64,000 nucleotides of DNA, from assembly GCF_004187715.1 (NCBI RefSeq), contig NZ_QZWF01000007.1, forward strand, positions 1 through 64,000, in the 5' to 3' direction. A program made the translations under genes and the position numbers. Of the stretch, positions 27,537 through 36,633 are shown in pieces (the first letter of the stretch is position 1; each line of letters starts with the position of its first letter). The notes under the pieces were generated by a model, which had not been told where the DNA came from, searched no databases, and was given only the letters and a program-made list of their open reading frames with translations. Source of the stretch: Streptomyces sp. F001. GTDB lineage: Bacteria; Actinomycetota; Actinomycetes; Streptomycetales; Streptomycetaceae.

Positions 27537-28487
27537 TCAGGTTCCGCTCGTGCCCGTCGTAAGGATCACGTTGCGCAGCGGCTCCCGGTTCACGTAGCGG
27601 CTCAACTGGTCCACCAGCAGCCGCTTGGCGCGCGGCAGGAACGCGGAAGTGGGCCCGCCGACGTGCGGACTGATCAGCACGCCGGGCGCACGCCACAGGG
27701 GGTGACCGGGCGGCAGCGGTTCGGGATCCGTGACGTCGAGGGCTGCGGTGATGCGGCCGCTGTCCAGTTCCGCGAGCAGCGCCTTGGTGTCGACGACGGG
27801 GCCGCGGGCGACATTGACGAGGAGGGCACCGTCCTTCATACGGGCCAGGAACTCGGCGTCGACCAGCCCTCGGGTGGCCTCCGTCAGCGGCGTGGACAGG
27901 ATGACGACGTCCGCTTCGGGGAGCAGGGCGGGCAGTTGGGTGAGTGGATGCACGGGACCGCGCGCCGTGGTGCGCTCGGAGCGCGCGACGCGCGCCACCC
28001 GCGCAAGCTCGAACGGCGCGAGCCGGTCCTCGATCGCCGCGCCGATCGCCCCGTATCCGACGATGAGTACGTTCCTGTCGGCGAGCGCCGGCCGGAACCC
28101 GCCGAGCCACTCCCCCCGGTCCTGCGCCCGCACGAAGTCCGGGATCCCGCGCAACGAGGCCAGGATCAGCGTGAGCGTGAGCTCCGCGGTGCTCGCCTCG
28201 TGCACACCGCGCGCGTTGCACAACCGCACGCCCGGGCGCAGGTGCTTCAGCCCCGGCTCGACATGATCGATACCGGCGGAGAGCGTCTGCACGACCTCGA
28301 CGGACGTCATCCCCGGCAACGGCCGCACGCCGACCTCGCTGGGCTTCATGTAGGGGACGACATAGAAGGCACAGTCGCCGGGATCCGCGGGGAACGTCTC
28401 TCCGCCGTTCCAGAAGCGGTAGTTCGGCCCTTCCGGAAGCCCCTCGATCTCCTCCGGCGGGATGGGCAGCCATACATCAGCAGTCAT
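27537..28487 (-). CDS. D-isomer-specific 2-hydroxyacid dehydrogenase
   Basis: 316 residues. The NAD-binding loop is VGYGAIGAAIEDRLAPFE (about residue 143), the catalytic arginine lies in LLVNVARGPVVDTKAL, the acidic residue in LDVTDPEPLPPGHPLW and the histidine in LISPHVGG. It reduces a 2-keto acid or oxidises a D-2-hydroxyacid; the substrate is not predictable. ATG at 28487 is used; a GTG two codons earlier is possible. Divergent from the aldo/keto reductase remnant. The 233 bases downstream, before the GGDEF gene, show no gene. Confidence 0.9.
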   Translation of the reverse strand: MTADVWLPIPPEEIEGLPEGPNYRFWNGGETFPADPGDCAFYVVPYMKPSEVGVRPLPGMTSVEVVQTLSAGIDHVEPGLKHLRPGVRLCNARGVHEASTAELTLTLILASLRGIPDFVRAQDRGEWLGGFRPALADRNVLIVGYGAIGAAIEDRLAPFELARVARVARSERTTARGPVHPLTQLPALLPEADVVILSTPLTEATRGLVDAEFLARMKDGALLVNVARGPVVDTKALLAELDSGRITAALDVTDPEPLPPGHPLWRAPGVLISPHVGGPTSAFLPRAKRLLVDQLSRYVNREPLRNVILTTGTSGT

Positions 28488-28562
28488 GGTCACGAGGCTA
28501 TGTGAGGGGCGCGGGAGTGCAGAGGTTAGGTTGGGGGCCAGGAGAGGGAGGGTTACGGGCAG

Positions 28563-29560
28563 GTGGAGCGCAGGACGATCGGCGCGGCGGCACTCGCGGT
28601 GGGGGCCGTCGGACTCGGGTGCATGCCGATGAGCTGGGCGTACAGCACGTCACGGCAACGGGGCGACGAGTCGCTCAGGGCCGTGCACCGGGCGCTCGAT
28701 CTGGGCTCGACGCTACTGGACACGGCCGACATGTACGGCCCGTTCACCAACGAGCTGTTGCTGGGCCGGGTGTTGAAGGAGCGGCGGTCCGATGCCTTCG
28801 TGTCGACCAAGGTCGGCCTGCTGGTGGGCGAGCAGCACATCGTGGCCAACGGCCGCCCGGGGTATGTGAAGCGGGCCTGCGACGCGTCCCTGAGGCGCCT
28901 GCAGACGGACGTCATCGACCTCTACCAGCTGCACCGCGCCGACCCCGAGGTTCCCGTGGAGGAGACCTGGGGCGCGATGGCGGAACTCGTCCAGGCCGGA
29001 AAGGTGCGGGCGTTGGGGTTGTGCGCGGTGGGGCGCGCGGCGGGCGACGGGCGGGGACGCTGCTGCACGACGCGACGATCCGGCAGTTGCAGCGGGTGCA
29101 GCAGGTCTTCCCCGTGAGTGCGGTGGAGGCGGAGCTGTCGGTGTGGTCACCGGAGGCGCTGGACACGCTGCTGCCGTGGTGTGAGGCGCGCGGCATCGGC
29201 TTCCTGGCCGCGATGCCGCTCGGCAACGGCTTCCTGACCGGCACACTGACGCCCGGCGAGGGCTTCGAGCCCGACGACATGCGCGCCCGCCACCCCCGCT
29301 TCACCGCCGAGATGATGGCGGCGAACCAGCCGATCGTGGCCGGCCTGCGCCGGGTGGCGGCCCGGCACGGCGAGCACGTCACACCGGCCCAGGTGGCGCT
29401 GGCGTGGGTGGTGGCGCAGGGCCGGCACGTGGTTGCGGTGCCGGGGGCCAAGCAGGAGCGCTGGGTGACGGAGAACGCGGACGCGGCCCGGCTGTGCCTG
29501 TCGGCCCGGGACCTGACGGAGGTGTCGGGGCTGCCGCGGGCGCAGGGATCGTGGGAATGA
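28563..29560 (+). pseudogene. aldo/keto reductase interrupted by a frameshift
   Basis: The first part (28563 to about 29040) reads ERRTIGAAALAVGAVGLGCM, DTADMYGPFTNELLLGRVL, VSTKVGL and DLYQLHRADPEVPVEETWGAM: the Asp-Tyr-Lys-His set of an NADPH aldo/keto reductase. It then turns to nonsense (CCTTRRSGSCSGC). The family continues in the frame one base back, from TLLHDATIRQLQRVQQVFPV to the stop at 29560. Joining both gives a normal length of about 330 residues. The break lies within about 29015-29060, a G/C-rich stretch where one missing base would restore the frame. It may be a real mutation or a sequence error. Confidence 0.82.
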
Positions 29561-29597
29561 TCCTGACCTGCGGATCGTGGGAATGATCCTGACCTGC
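29546..29597. repeat. exact 26-bp tandem duplication
   Basis: The 26 bases at 29546-29571 are repeated exactly at 29572-29597. Each unit contains the dyad GGATC-N8-GATCC. The first copy covers the aldo/keto reductase stop codon, and the second lies wholly in the gap before the sugar dehydrogenase gene. Confidence 0.85.
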
Positions 29598-29691
29598 GGG
29601 TTCCTGATTTGTTGGTTCGGGATCGGGTGATCGGGAACCTGTGGGGCGCGAGCGGTGTATGACAAGTAGAACCCGCCGCGTCGAAGGGACC

Positions 29692-30867
29692 ATGATCGTG
29701 CAACGTCGAGCTGTGACGGCCGTACTGGCCGCGGCCGCACTCCTGCTGACGGCCGGCTGCTCCTCCGACGACGAGGGAGGGGGTTCCCCCGGCGGTGGAG
29801 GAGACACCCCACCGAGCAGTACGGCCGCGCAGTCGCCGCCCCCGGGTCAGGCCGCCGAGGAGACCCCGCCCGCCAAGGGTTCGGCCGAGGTCGTACGCAC
29901 GGTGACCGAGGACCTGGACAGCCCCTGGGGGCTTGCTGCCCTCCCCGACGGCGACCTCCTCGTCTCCTCCCGCGACGGGGGCACGATCACGCGGGTCGAC
30001 ACCGAGACGGGCCGGAAGACGGAGCTGGGCGAGGTGCCGGGGGTGTCACCGGCCGGCGAGGGCGGCCTGATGGGCCTCGCCCTCTCCCCCGACTACGCCT
30101 CGGACCGCATGGTCTACGCATACTTCACCTCGGCCTCGGACAACCGCATCGTCCGCATGCTGTACGACGAGCAGAAGCCCTCCGGTGAACAGCTGGGGGC
30201 GCCGGACACGATATTCCGGGGCATTCCCAAGGGCTTCATCCACAACGGCGGCCGGATCGCCTTCGGCCCGGACAAGATGCTGTACGCGGGTACGGGCGAG
30301 AGCGGCGAGGAGGGCCTGTCCCAGGACAGGGAGTCTCTGGGCGGCAAGATCCTGCGCATGACCCCGGAGGGCGAACCGGCACCGGGCAACCCGTTCCCGG
30401 ACTCCCCGGTGTACTCGTACGGCCACCGCAATGTGCAGGGCCTCGCCTGGGACGACAAGCAGCGGCTGTTCGCCGCGGAGTTCGGCCAGGACACCTGGGA
30501 CGAGCTGAACGCGATCAAGCCGGGCGACAACTACGGCTGGCCGGAGGTCGAGGGCACCTCCGACGAGGCCGGGTTCCGCAACCCGCTGGCCCAGTGGGCC
30601 ACGGACGAGGCCTCCCCCAGCGGCATCGCGTATGCCGAGGGTTCCCTGTGGATGGCCGGCCTGGGCGGCCAGCGTCTGTGGCGCATCCCCTTGAACGGCA
30701 CGGAGGCGTCGGCCGACCCGCAGGCCTTCCTGGAGGGCGAGTACGGCCGGCTGCGCACGGTGGTCTCGGCGGGCGGCAACAAGCTCTGGCTGGTGACCAG
30801 CGAGACGGACGGACGGGGGTCCCCCGAGGGCGGGGACGACCGGATCCTGGAGGTGGAGGTGAGCTGA
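29692..30867 (+). CDS. PQQ-dependent soluble aldose (sugar) dehydrogenase lipoprotein
   Basis: 391 residues from the ATG at 29692, preceded by GAAGG. The signal peptide ends in the lipobox LLTAGC, followed by a Gly/Pro/Ser linker. The body is the six-bladed propeller of soluble glucose/aldose dehydrogenases: LDSPWGLAALPDGDLLVSSR, GLMGLALSPDYASD, IHNGGRIAFGPDKMLY, GHRNVQGLAWD and GDNYGWPEVEG. The family oxidises sugars outside the membrane using PQQ, though many actinobacterial members have untested activity. The preceding gap holds the 26-bp duplication. Confidence 0.88.
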   Translation: MIVQRRAVTAVLAAAALLLTAGCSSDDEGGGSPGGGGDTPPSSTAAQSPPPGQAAEETPPAKGSAEVVRTVTEDLDSPWGLAALPDGDLLVSSRDGGTITRVDTETGRKTELGEVPGVSPAGEGGLMGLALSPDYASDRMVYAYFTSASDNRIVRMLYDEQKPSGEQLGAPDTIFRGIPKGFIHNGGRIAFGPDKMLYAGTGESGEEGLSQDRESLGGKILRMTPEGEPAPGNPFPDSPVYSYGHRNVQGLAWDDKQRLFAAEFGQDTWDELNAIKPGDNYGWPEVEGTSDEAGFRNPLAQWATDEASPSGIAYAEGSLWMAGLGGQRLWRIPLNGTEASADPQAFLEGEYGRLRTVVSAGGNKLWLVTSETDGRGSPEGGDDRILEVEVS

Positions 30868-30877
30868 GTACGGCGCC

Positions 30878-31066
30878 TCAGTCCTCCGCCGGCTCCTGCT
30901 CGGACGGCTCGGGCGGGCGTACGACGACTTTCCCGGACGACAGGTCGATCGGGCCGCGTCCTGGATCCCCGTCGCCCACGTCCTCCCGGGTCAGCTCCAG
31001 ACGGTTCTGTTCGTCGCGGGTGTGTTTGCGGCCGGGTGCGAACAGTTCCTCGAAGACGTTGAACAC
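30878..31066 (-). CDS. small conserved protein (DUF6191-like)
   Basis: 62 residues from a GTG at 31066: FNVFEELFAPGRKHTRDEQN, then GDPGRGPIDLSSGKVVVRPP and an acidic tail. I recall this pattern as a short domain of unknown function common in Streptomyces. No signal peptide or membrane segment. Convergent with the sugar dehydrogenase (10-base gap) and 37 bases downstream of the LAL regulator stop on the same strand, so it may be read with it. Confidence 0.75.
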   Translation of the reverse strand: MFNVFEELFAPGRKHTRDEQNRLELTREDVGDGDPGRGPIDLSSGKVVVRPPEPSEQEPAED

Positions 31067-31103
31067 GGGGCCTCCCTCGGCCGGTTGGTCCCCAGCGTAA
31101 GCG

Positions 31104-34100
31104 TCACCCTGCCGTTGGAGCGCTGAGGGTTTCGGACGGGAACAGGCCCAGCCGATGCGCCAGCGCCGCCGCCTCGCCGCGCCCCGAGACGCCGAGCTTG
31201 CCGAGGATGTTGGAGACGTGGACGCTGGCCGTCTTCGGGGAGATGAAGAGTTCCTCCGCTATCTGGCGGTTGGTGCGGCCGATGGAGACCAGGCGGAGGA
31301 CGTCGCGTTCCCGGCTGGTGAGGCCGAGAGCCTGGACCGGATCGGCGGCGGGCGACTGCTGCGGGGCCTGGCGGAGGCTGAGGCGGGCGCGCTGGGCGAG
31401 CAGGCCGACGGCGTCGGCGAGGGGGCGCGCGCCGAGGTGGTCGGCGACGGCGTGGGCGAGGCGGAGCAGCTCCGTGGCACGGTCGCGGTCTTCCTCTCCC
31501 CCGGCGGAGAGGAGCGCCTCGGCGAGGCGGTGGCGGACGCGGGCCAAGTCGTAGGGGCGTTCCAGGCGTTCGAAGGCCGTGACCACCTCGGACCAGGTGT
31601 CCGGGCCGGCGATGCCCTCGGCGCGCTGGAGTTCGGCGCGCACCCACTTTTCGTGGGCGGCCCAGATGGGCGCGCCGGTGGTGAGGCTCTTGACGGTGCT
31701 GAAGATGCGTTCCAGGGCTTCTTCTCGGCCCTGCCGGGCGACGGGCAGGTTGCGGCTGTCGGCCTCGGCGGTGGCGGCGGCGAGCAGCAGCTTCCAGCCG
31801 TAGCGCTGGGTGCCGGGCGGGATGCCGGCGTCGAGGGCGCGGTCGAGTTGGTCGCGGGCGTCCAGGATGCGGCCTTCCGAGGCGGCGACGCCGATGGCGA
31901 TGAAGGCCAGGGGGAGCCACTGCTGGGGCATGGGGTCGTGGGTGCCGAAATAGCCGTGTGCGGCGGCCAGTTGGCGGCCGGCTTCGGCGGCGTCGCCGCG
32001 GGCCAGGGCGAGATGGGCCAGGCACAGGGCGGCCGTGCCCTGGGGCTTGGCGCTCTGGCCTCGGCGCACCGCGTTCGACGCGGCCTCGGCGGATTCGTCC
32101 CAACGGCCCAGTGAGAACAGCGAGTCGGAGAGGTTGCTCCACACCCACGCCTCGGTGTCCAGCAGGCCGTACTTCCGGGCGAACCCGGTGCCCTCCTCCA
32201 GGATCCCGGCGGCTTCCAGGGAGCGGCCGACGGCTTCGAGTTCGGACGGGAGGTTGACGTACGTACGGCCGGCGACATGGGTGAAGGACCCGGCGAGGGA
32301 CTGCTCCTTGACCTCGTACATCTCCGCGAGCCCCGCTTCGATGTCGCCGGCGTCGACGAGGAGGACGCCACGGGTGACGCGGGCGTTCAGCTCGACCTCG
32401 CGGGCCTCGACCATGCGCGCGTACTCCACGGCGCGCTCGGCGGCGGCGAGGGCCTCGGCGCCGGGCTGGTGCAGCATGGACCAGGTGGCGACGTTGGTCA
32501 GGACCTCGGCGTGCACTTCGGAGGGCGGCAGTCCGCGGACCAGTTCCTGGGCGGTGGCCAGTTCCTTCCAGCCGTCGTCGCGGGCCTTCGCCTGGACCAG
32601 GCGGGAGCGCTGGACCCAGAACCAGGCGGCGAGCAGCGGGTCGTCCTCGTCCTCCAGCAGGCGCAGCGCCCGCTTGGTGATCTTCAGGGCTCGTTCGCGT
32701 TCTCCGCAGAAGCGGCCTGCGACGGTGGCCGCCGCCAGCAGGTCGAGGTAGCGCAGCGCAGTGGTCGCCTGATCTCCGCCGTCCGGAGCGCGGTACACGT
32801 CGGTGTAGCCGACGGGGCGCAGTGCGGCCCGGACGTCCTCGGGGGCGGGGTCCCACAGTTCCATCGCGCGCTCCAGGAGCCGGAGTTGCTCGGAGTAGGC
32901 GTGCCGGCGGCGGGCGGCGACGGAGGCGTCGAGGACGGCGGGCAGGGCCTTGGCGGCGTCGTGCGCGTGGTACCAGTAGCTGGCCAGGCGCATGACGCGC
33001 TGGTCGGCGGGGACGAGGCCCGGGTCGGCCTCCAGGGCTTCGGCGTAGCGGCGGTTGAGACGGGAGCGCTCGCCGGGCAGCAGGTCGTCGGCGACGGCCT
33101 CGCGGACCAGGGAGTGGCGGAAGCGGTAGCCATCGCCGGTGGGTGTGGCGAGCAGGATGTTGGCGTTCACCGCCGCGCGCAGGGCCTCGATGAGGTCGTC
33201 CTCGGCGAGGCCGGCGACGGCGGCCAGCAGCCGGTACTCGACGGTGGAGCCGCCCTCGGCGACGATGCGGGCGACCCGCTGGGCGCTCTCGGGCAGCGTC
33301 TCCACGCGCACCAGGAGCAGATCGCGCAGGGAGTCGGTGAGGCCGGTGTGGCAGCCCTCGTGGGCGGCGACGGCGAGTTCCTCGACGAAGAAGGCGTTGC
33401 CGTCGGAGCGTTGGAAGATCTCGTCGACCTGGGCGGGGTCCGGTTCGGCGGCGTGGATGCCGGCGATCTGGCAGGCGACCTCCGCGCGGTTGAAGCGGGC
33501 GAGTTCGATGCGCTGGACCGTGCGCAGCCGGTCGAGTTCGGCCAGCAGGGGGCGCAGCGGATGGCGGCGGTGGATGTCGTCGGAGCGGTAGGTGGCGAGG
33601 ACGACGAGGCGGCCGGTGCGCAGGGTGCGGAAGAGGTAGGCGAGGAGGTGACGGGTGGAGGCGTCGGCCCAGTGCAGGTCCTCCAGGGCGACGACGACCG
33701 TGCGGTCGGCGGCGATGCGTTCCAGCAGGCGGGCGGTGAGTTCGAAGAGGCGGGCCATGCCCTCCTCGTCGGGCCGGCCGGTGCCTGTCTCACCCAACTC
33801 GGGGAGCAGCCGGGCCAGTTCCTCCTCCTGCCCGGCGGCAGCGGCGGCCAGCTCGTCCGGCAGTTCACGGCGCAGGGCGCGCAGTGCGGTGGAGAACGGG
33901 GCGAAGGGCAGCCCGTCGGCGCCGATCTCGACACAGCCGCCCAGCGCGACGACGGCGCCCTTGCGGCCGGCGGCGGTGGCGAACTCCTCGACGAGGCGGG
34001 TCTTGCCGACGCCGGCCTCACCGCCCACCAGCAACGCCTGCGGCTCGCCCGCGGCAGCGCGGGCGAGCGCGTCGTTCAGCGTGTCCAACTCCTCGGCGCG

Positions 34101-34148
34101 GCCTACAAAGACGGGACTGACGGACCTGGTCTCCACAAGTCCGAGCAT
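31104..34148 (-). CDS. LAL-family transcriptional regulator (AAA ATPase plus LuxR HTH)
   Basis: About 1014 residues from the ATG at 34148, beginning LGLVETRSVSPVFVGRAEEL. An N-terminal AAA domain has Walker A GGEAGVGKT (about residue 45) and Walker B VVVALEDLHWAD. A long helical TPR-like region follows, and residues of about 945-1005 form the LuxR DNA-binding domain (LTSRERDVLRLVSIGRTNRQ, then IAEELFISPKTASVHVSNIL). LAL proteins are ATP-dependent activators, often of sugar use or antibiotic clusters. The target here is not evident from the neighbours. The frame stays open upstream, but that part is Arg/Pro noise overlapping another small gene. Confidence 0.9.
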   Translation of the reverse strand: MLGLVETRSVSPVFVGRAEELDTLNDALARAAAGEPQALLVGGEAGVGKTRLVEEFATAAGRKGAVVALGGCVEIGADGLPFAPFSTALRALRRELPDELAAAAAGQEEELARLLPELGETGTGRPDEEGMARLFELTARLLERIAADRTVVVALEDLHWADASTRHLLAYLFRTLRTGRLVVLATYRSDDIHRRHPLRPLLAELDRLRTVQRIELARFNRAEVACQIAGIHAAEPDPAQVDEIFQRSDGNAFFVEELAVAAHEGCHTGLTDSLRDLLLVRVETLPESAQRVARIVAEGGSTVEYRLLAAVAGLAEDDLIEALRAAVNANILLATPTGDGYRFRHSLVREAVADDLLPGERSRLNRRYAEALEADPGLVPADQRVMRLASYWYHAHDAAKALPAVLDASVAARRRHAYSEQLRLLERAMELWDPAPEDVRAALRPVGYTDVYRAPDGGDQATTALRYLDLLAAATVAGRFCGERERALKITKRALRLLEDEDDPLLAAWFWVQRSRLVQAKARDDGWKELATAQELVRGLPPSEVHAEVLTNVATWSMLHQPGAEALAAAERAVEYARMVEAREVELNARVTRGVLLVDAGDIEAGLAEMYEVKEQSLAGSFTHVAGRTYVNLPSELEAVGRSLEAAGILEEGTGFARKYGLLDTEAWVWSNLSDSLFSLGRWDESAEAASNAVRRGQSAKPQGTAALCLAHLALARGDAAEAGRQLAAAHGYFGTHDPMPQQWLPLAFIAIGVAASEGRILDARDQLDRALDAGIPPGTQRYGWKLLLAAATAEADSRNLPVARQGREEALERIFSTVKSLTTGAPIWAAHEKWVRAELQRAEGIAGPDTWSEVVTAFERLERPYDLARVRHRLAEALLSAGGEEDRDRATELLRLAHAVADHLGARPLADAVGLLAQRARLSLRQAPQQSPAADPVQALGLTSRERDVLRLVSIGRTNRQIAEELFISPKTASVHVSNILGKLGVSGRGEAAALAHRLGLFPSETLSAPTAG

Positions 34149-34228
34149 CGCACGGGGGTCCGACAACGCGGCACCGGTTTTCCCGCGGTGGCGTCCGTCC
34201 CTCGGTCCGTCTGCCGGCCCTGCGGCGC

Positions 34229-34414
34229 TCACGCGGTGCGTGGGGACCGGTGCCGTCGTGGGCGGCGGATATGCGCCTCGTTCGCGGCGGCGCGTTCGGC
34301 TGCTTCCCGGCGGGCGGCGCGGCCGCTGCGTATGGCTTCGCGGACCAGCCGCTCGTGCTCGGCCCGGCGGATCAGCTCGGCGGAGCGAAGCTGCTGGAGC
34401 TCGTACTCGTACAT
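34229..34414 (-). CDS. small basic helical protein, 61 residues
   Basis: It starts MYEYELQQLRSAELIRRAEH and ends in an Arg/His-rich tail (IRRPRRHRSPRTA). GGAGAAGAG lies just before the ATG. One long charged helix is predicted; no membrane segment. I recall similar short Streptomyces proteins without a function. It sits 80 bases upstream of the LAL gene, same strand, so the two may be co-transcribed. Confidence 0.7.
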   Translation of the reverse strand: MYEYELQQLRSAELIRRAEHERLVREAIRSGRAARREAAERAAANEAHIRRPRRHRSPRTA

Positions 34415-34598
34415 CTCTTCTCCCTGGAGAGGTCGGTGTGCGGTATCGCGCAGTGCGATGCCTCCACCTTCGTTTCCCAGGGGGGTCCGCCACATCGGGA
34501 GAGTTCCGTATCTTCGGCGGGCTCGGGGCCTTGGAAGGCACTTAGTACGGTCACCGGTACGCCAGGGCACCTCCTAAGTCCCCGGCCTAAGCCCCCGG

Positions 34599-35651
34599 TC
34601 ATGCCCATGCAGACCGCGCCTCCAGCGGGAAGTGGCACAGGGCGGTGTGAGCGTCGCCCGCGCCCTTCGACTCGCGGACGACGGCCGGCGGTGCCTCGGT
34701 GGCGCACCGGTCCTCGGCGCGCCGGCACCGGGTGCGGAAGCGGCAGCCGGACGGGATGTCGAAGGGCGAGGGGATCTCGCCCTTGAGCTGGATCTCCTGG
34801 TCGTGGGTGGCGCGGGAGGTGTCCAGGACCGGTGCCGCCGCCATCAGCGCGGCTGTGTAGGGGTGCTGCGGGCGTTCGAACACGTCCTCGGTCTCGCCGT
34901 GTTCGATGACCTTGCCCAGGTACATCACCGTCACCCGGTCGGAGAGGTACCGCACGACGGACAGGTCGTGGGAGATGAACACGTAGGCGACGCCGAGGCG
35001 CGACTGGAGTTCCGAGAGCACGTTGAGGACCTGCGCCTGCACCGACAGGTCCAGGGCGGAGACCGGCTCGTCGCACACGATGAGGTCGGGGTCCAGGGCC
35101 AGGGCGCGGGCGATGCCGATGCGCTGGCGCTGCCCGCCGGAGAACTCGTTGGGGTAGCGGTGGGCGTCGCTCTCCCGCAGCCCGACCAGGGACAGCAGTT
35201 CACGGATCCGCTTCTCGCGGGCCTTGGCGTCCGGTACGACGTCCCGGTGGGTGCGCCAGGGCTCGCCGATCAGATCGGCGGCCGACATACGGGCGTTGAG
35301 CGAGGCGTAGGGGTCCTGGAAGACCATCTGGACGCGGCGGCGCCAGTTCAGCAGCTCCTTGCCGCGCAGGGCGAAGGGGTCGACGCCGTCGTACCGCACG
35401 GTGCCCGCGTCGGGTCGTTCCAGCCCGAGCAGCACCCGGGCCAGGGTGGACTTGCCGCAGCCGGACTCGCCGACGAGCCCGAGTGTCTGTCCCCGGCCGA
35501 GCTGGATGTCCACTCCGTCCAGGGCGGTCAGCCGGCGCCGGCCGCTGCCGAAGCTCTTGGTGACACCGCGGACTTCGAGCAGCGGCGGGGGTCCGTCGGT
35601 TCCCTCGGCCCGGGGTCCGGGGGTGGCGGTGGTGGCGCGGGACTCAGGCAC
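34599..35651 (-). CDS. peptide-type ABC importer ATPase, OppF type
   Basis: 350 residues from the GTG at 35651, which overlaps the stop of the preceding ATPase gene (GTGCCTGA). Walker A GESGCGKS, signature FSGGQRQR, Walker B LIVCDEPVSALD, H-loop ISHD, and the C-terminal Cys block GCRFRTRCRRAEDRC. Last gene of a five-gene importer operon (binding protein, two permeases, two ATPases). The 184 bases downstream hold no gene. Confidence 0.92.
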   Translation of the reverse strand: MPESRATTATPGPRAEGTDGPPPLLEVRGVTKSFGSGRRRLTALDGVDIQLGRGQTLGLVGESGCGKSTLARVLLGLERPDAGTVRYDGVDPFALRGKELLNWRRRVQMVFQDPYASLNARMSAADLIGEPWRTHRDVVPDAKAREKRIRELLSLVGLRESDAHRYPNEFSGGQRQRIGIARALALDPDLIVCDEPVSALDLSVQAQVLNVLSELQSRLGVAYVFISHDLSVVRYLSDRVTVMYLGKVIEHGETEDVFERPQHPYTAALMAAAPVLDTSRATHDQEIQLKGEIPSPFDIPSGCRFRTRCRRAEDRCATEAPPAVVRESKGAGDAHTALCHFPLEARSAWA

Positions 35652-36633
35652 GGTCGAGCTCCTCGGAGAAGTGGCAGGCGGCCGAACGTCCGTCGCCCGC
35701 GCTGCGCAGGGACGGCCGTTCCCGGACACATCGCTCCCGCACCAGCGGGCAGCGGGCCTGGAACACACAGCCGGGCGGCACCGCGCTCAGCTCGGGCGGG
35801 CTGCCGGGGACGGCGGGCAGCGGGCGTCCGCGCTCGGCGTCCTCGGGGACCGAGTCGAGCAGTCCGCGGGTGTAGGGGTGGCGGGGGGAGGTGAAGACGT
35901 CGTGCACCGTTCCCTGCTCCACGACCGTGCCGGCGTACATCACGACCACGTCGTCGGCGCGCTGGGCGACCACGGCCAGGTCGTGGGTGATCAGTACGAC
36001 GGCCATGTCCCGCTCGTCCTGGAGGTCCCGCAGCAGCCGCATGATCTGTGCCTGCACGGTGACGTCGAGTGCGGTGGTCGGCTCGTCGGCGATGAGGACG
36101 TCGGGGTCGAGGGCGACGGCCATCGCGATCAGCAGCCGCTGGCGCATGCCTCCGGAGAACTGGTGCGGATAGGACTTGGCCCGCTGCCTCGGTTCGGGGA
36201 TGCCCACGCGGGTCATCAGCTCGATCGCCTTCTCCTCGGCCTGCCGCCGGGAGAGGCCGCGGTGGATACGAAACGGCTCGCCGATCTGCCGGCCCACCGG
36301 CTGCACCGGGTTGAGGGCGGTCAGGGCGTCCTGGAAGACGATGGACAGGACGGGGCCGGCCAGCTTGCGGCGTTCGGCCGGGCTCAGCCGCAGGGTGTCC
36401 TTGCCTCTGACCCGTACGGCGCCGCCGGTCACGGAGGCCGTGGGGTCCAGCAGTCCCACCACCGACAGCGCGGTCATCGACTTGCCGCAGCCGGACTCGC
36501 CGAGGAGGGCGAGGGTGCGGCCGTGGCGGACGCTGAAGCTGACGCCGTCCACGGCGCGTACCGTCCCGGAGGGCGTGCTCAGGTCCACGCACAGCCCTTC
36601 GACGTCGAGGGCGGGGGCGGAAGTGGTCGTCAC
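35644..36633 (-). CDS. peptide-type ABC importer ATPase, OppD type
   Basis: 329 residues from the GTG at 36633 (TTTSAPALDVEGLCVDL), overlapping the permease stop (GTGA), with GGAG before it. Walker A GESGCGKS, signature FSGGMRQR, Walker B VLIADEPTTALD, H-loop ITHD, Cys block GCVFQARCPLVRERC. An open frame extends upstream but is antisense-like noise over the permease gene. Confidence 0.92.
   Translation of the reverse strand: MTTTSAPALDVEGLCVDLSTPSGTVRAVDGVSFSVRHGRTLALLGESGCGKSMTALSVVGLLDPTASVTGGAVRVRGKDTLRLSPAERRKLAGPVLSIVFQDALTALNPVQPVGRQIGEPFRIHRGLSRRQAEEKAIELMTRVGIPEPRQRAKSYPHQFSGGMRQRLLIAMAVALDPDVLIADEPTTALDVTVQAQIMRLLRDLQDERDMAVVLITHDLAVVAQRADDVVVMYAGTVVEQGTVHDVFTSPRHPYTRGLLDSVPEDAERGRPLPAVPGSPPELSAVPPGCVFQARCPLVRERCVRERPSLRSAGDGRSAACHFSEELDRA

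Noticed and set aside
29546..29597. Start of a CRISPR array
   Set aside because: The two units are directly adjacent with no spacers.
34149..34541. N-terminal extension of the LAL regulator to 1145 residues
   Set aside because: The added part is Arg/Pro-rich, overlaps the better supported 61-residue gene and lacks family similarity.
32277..34577. A 766-residue plus-strand frame across the LAL gene
   Set aside because: Mirror of the LAL regulator; no ribosome site or domain.
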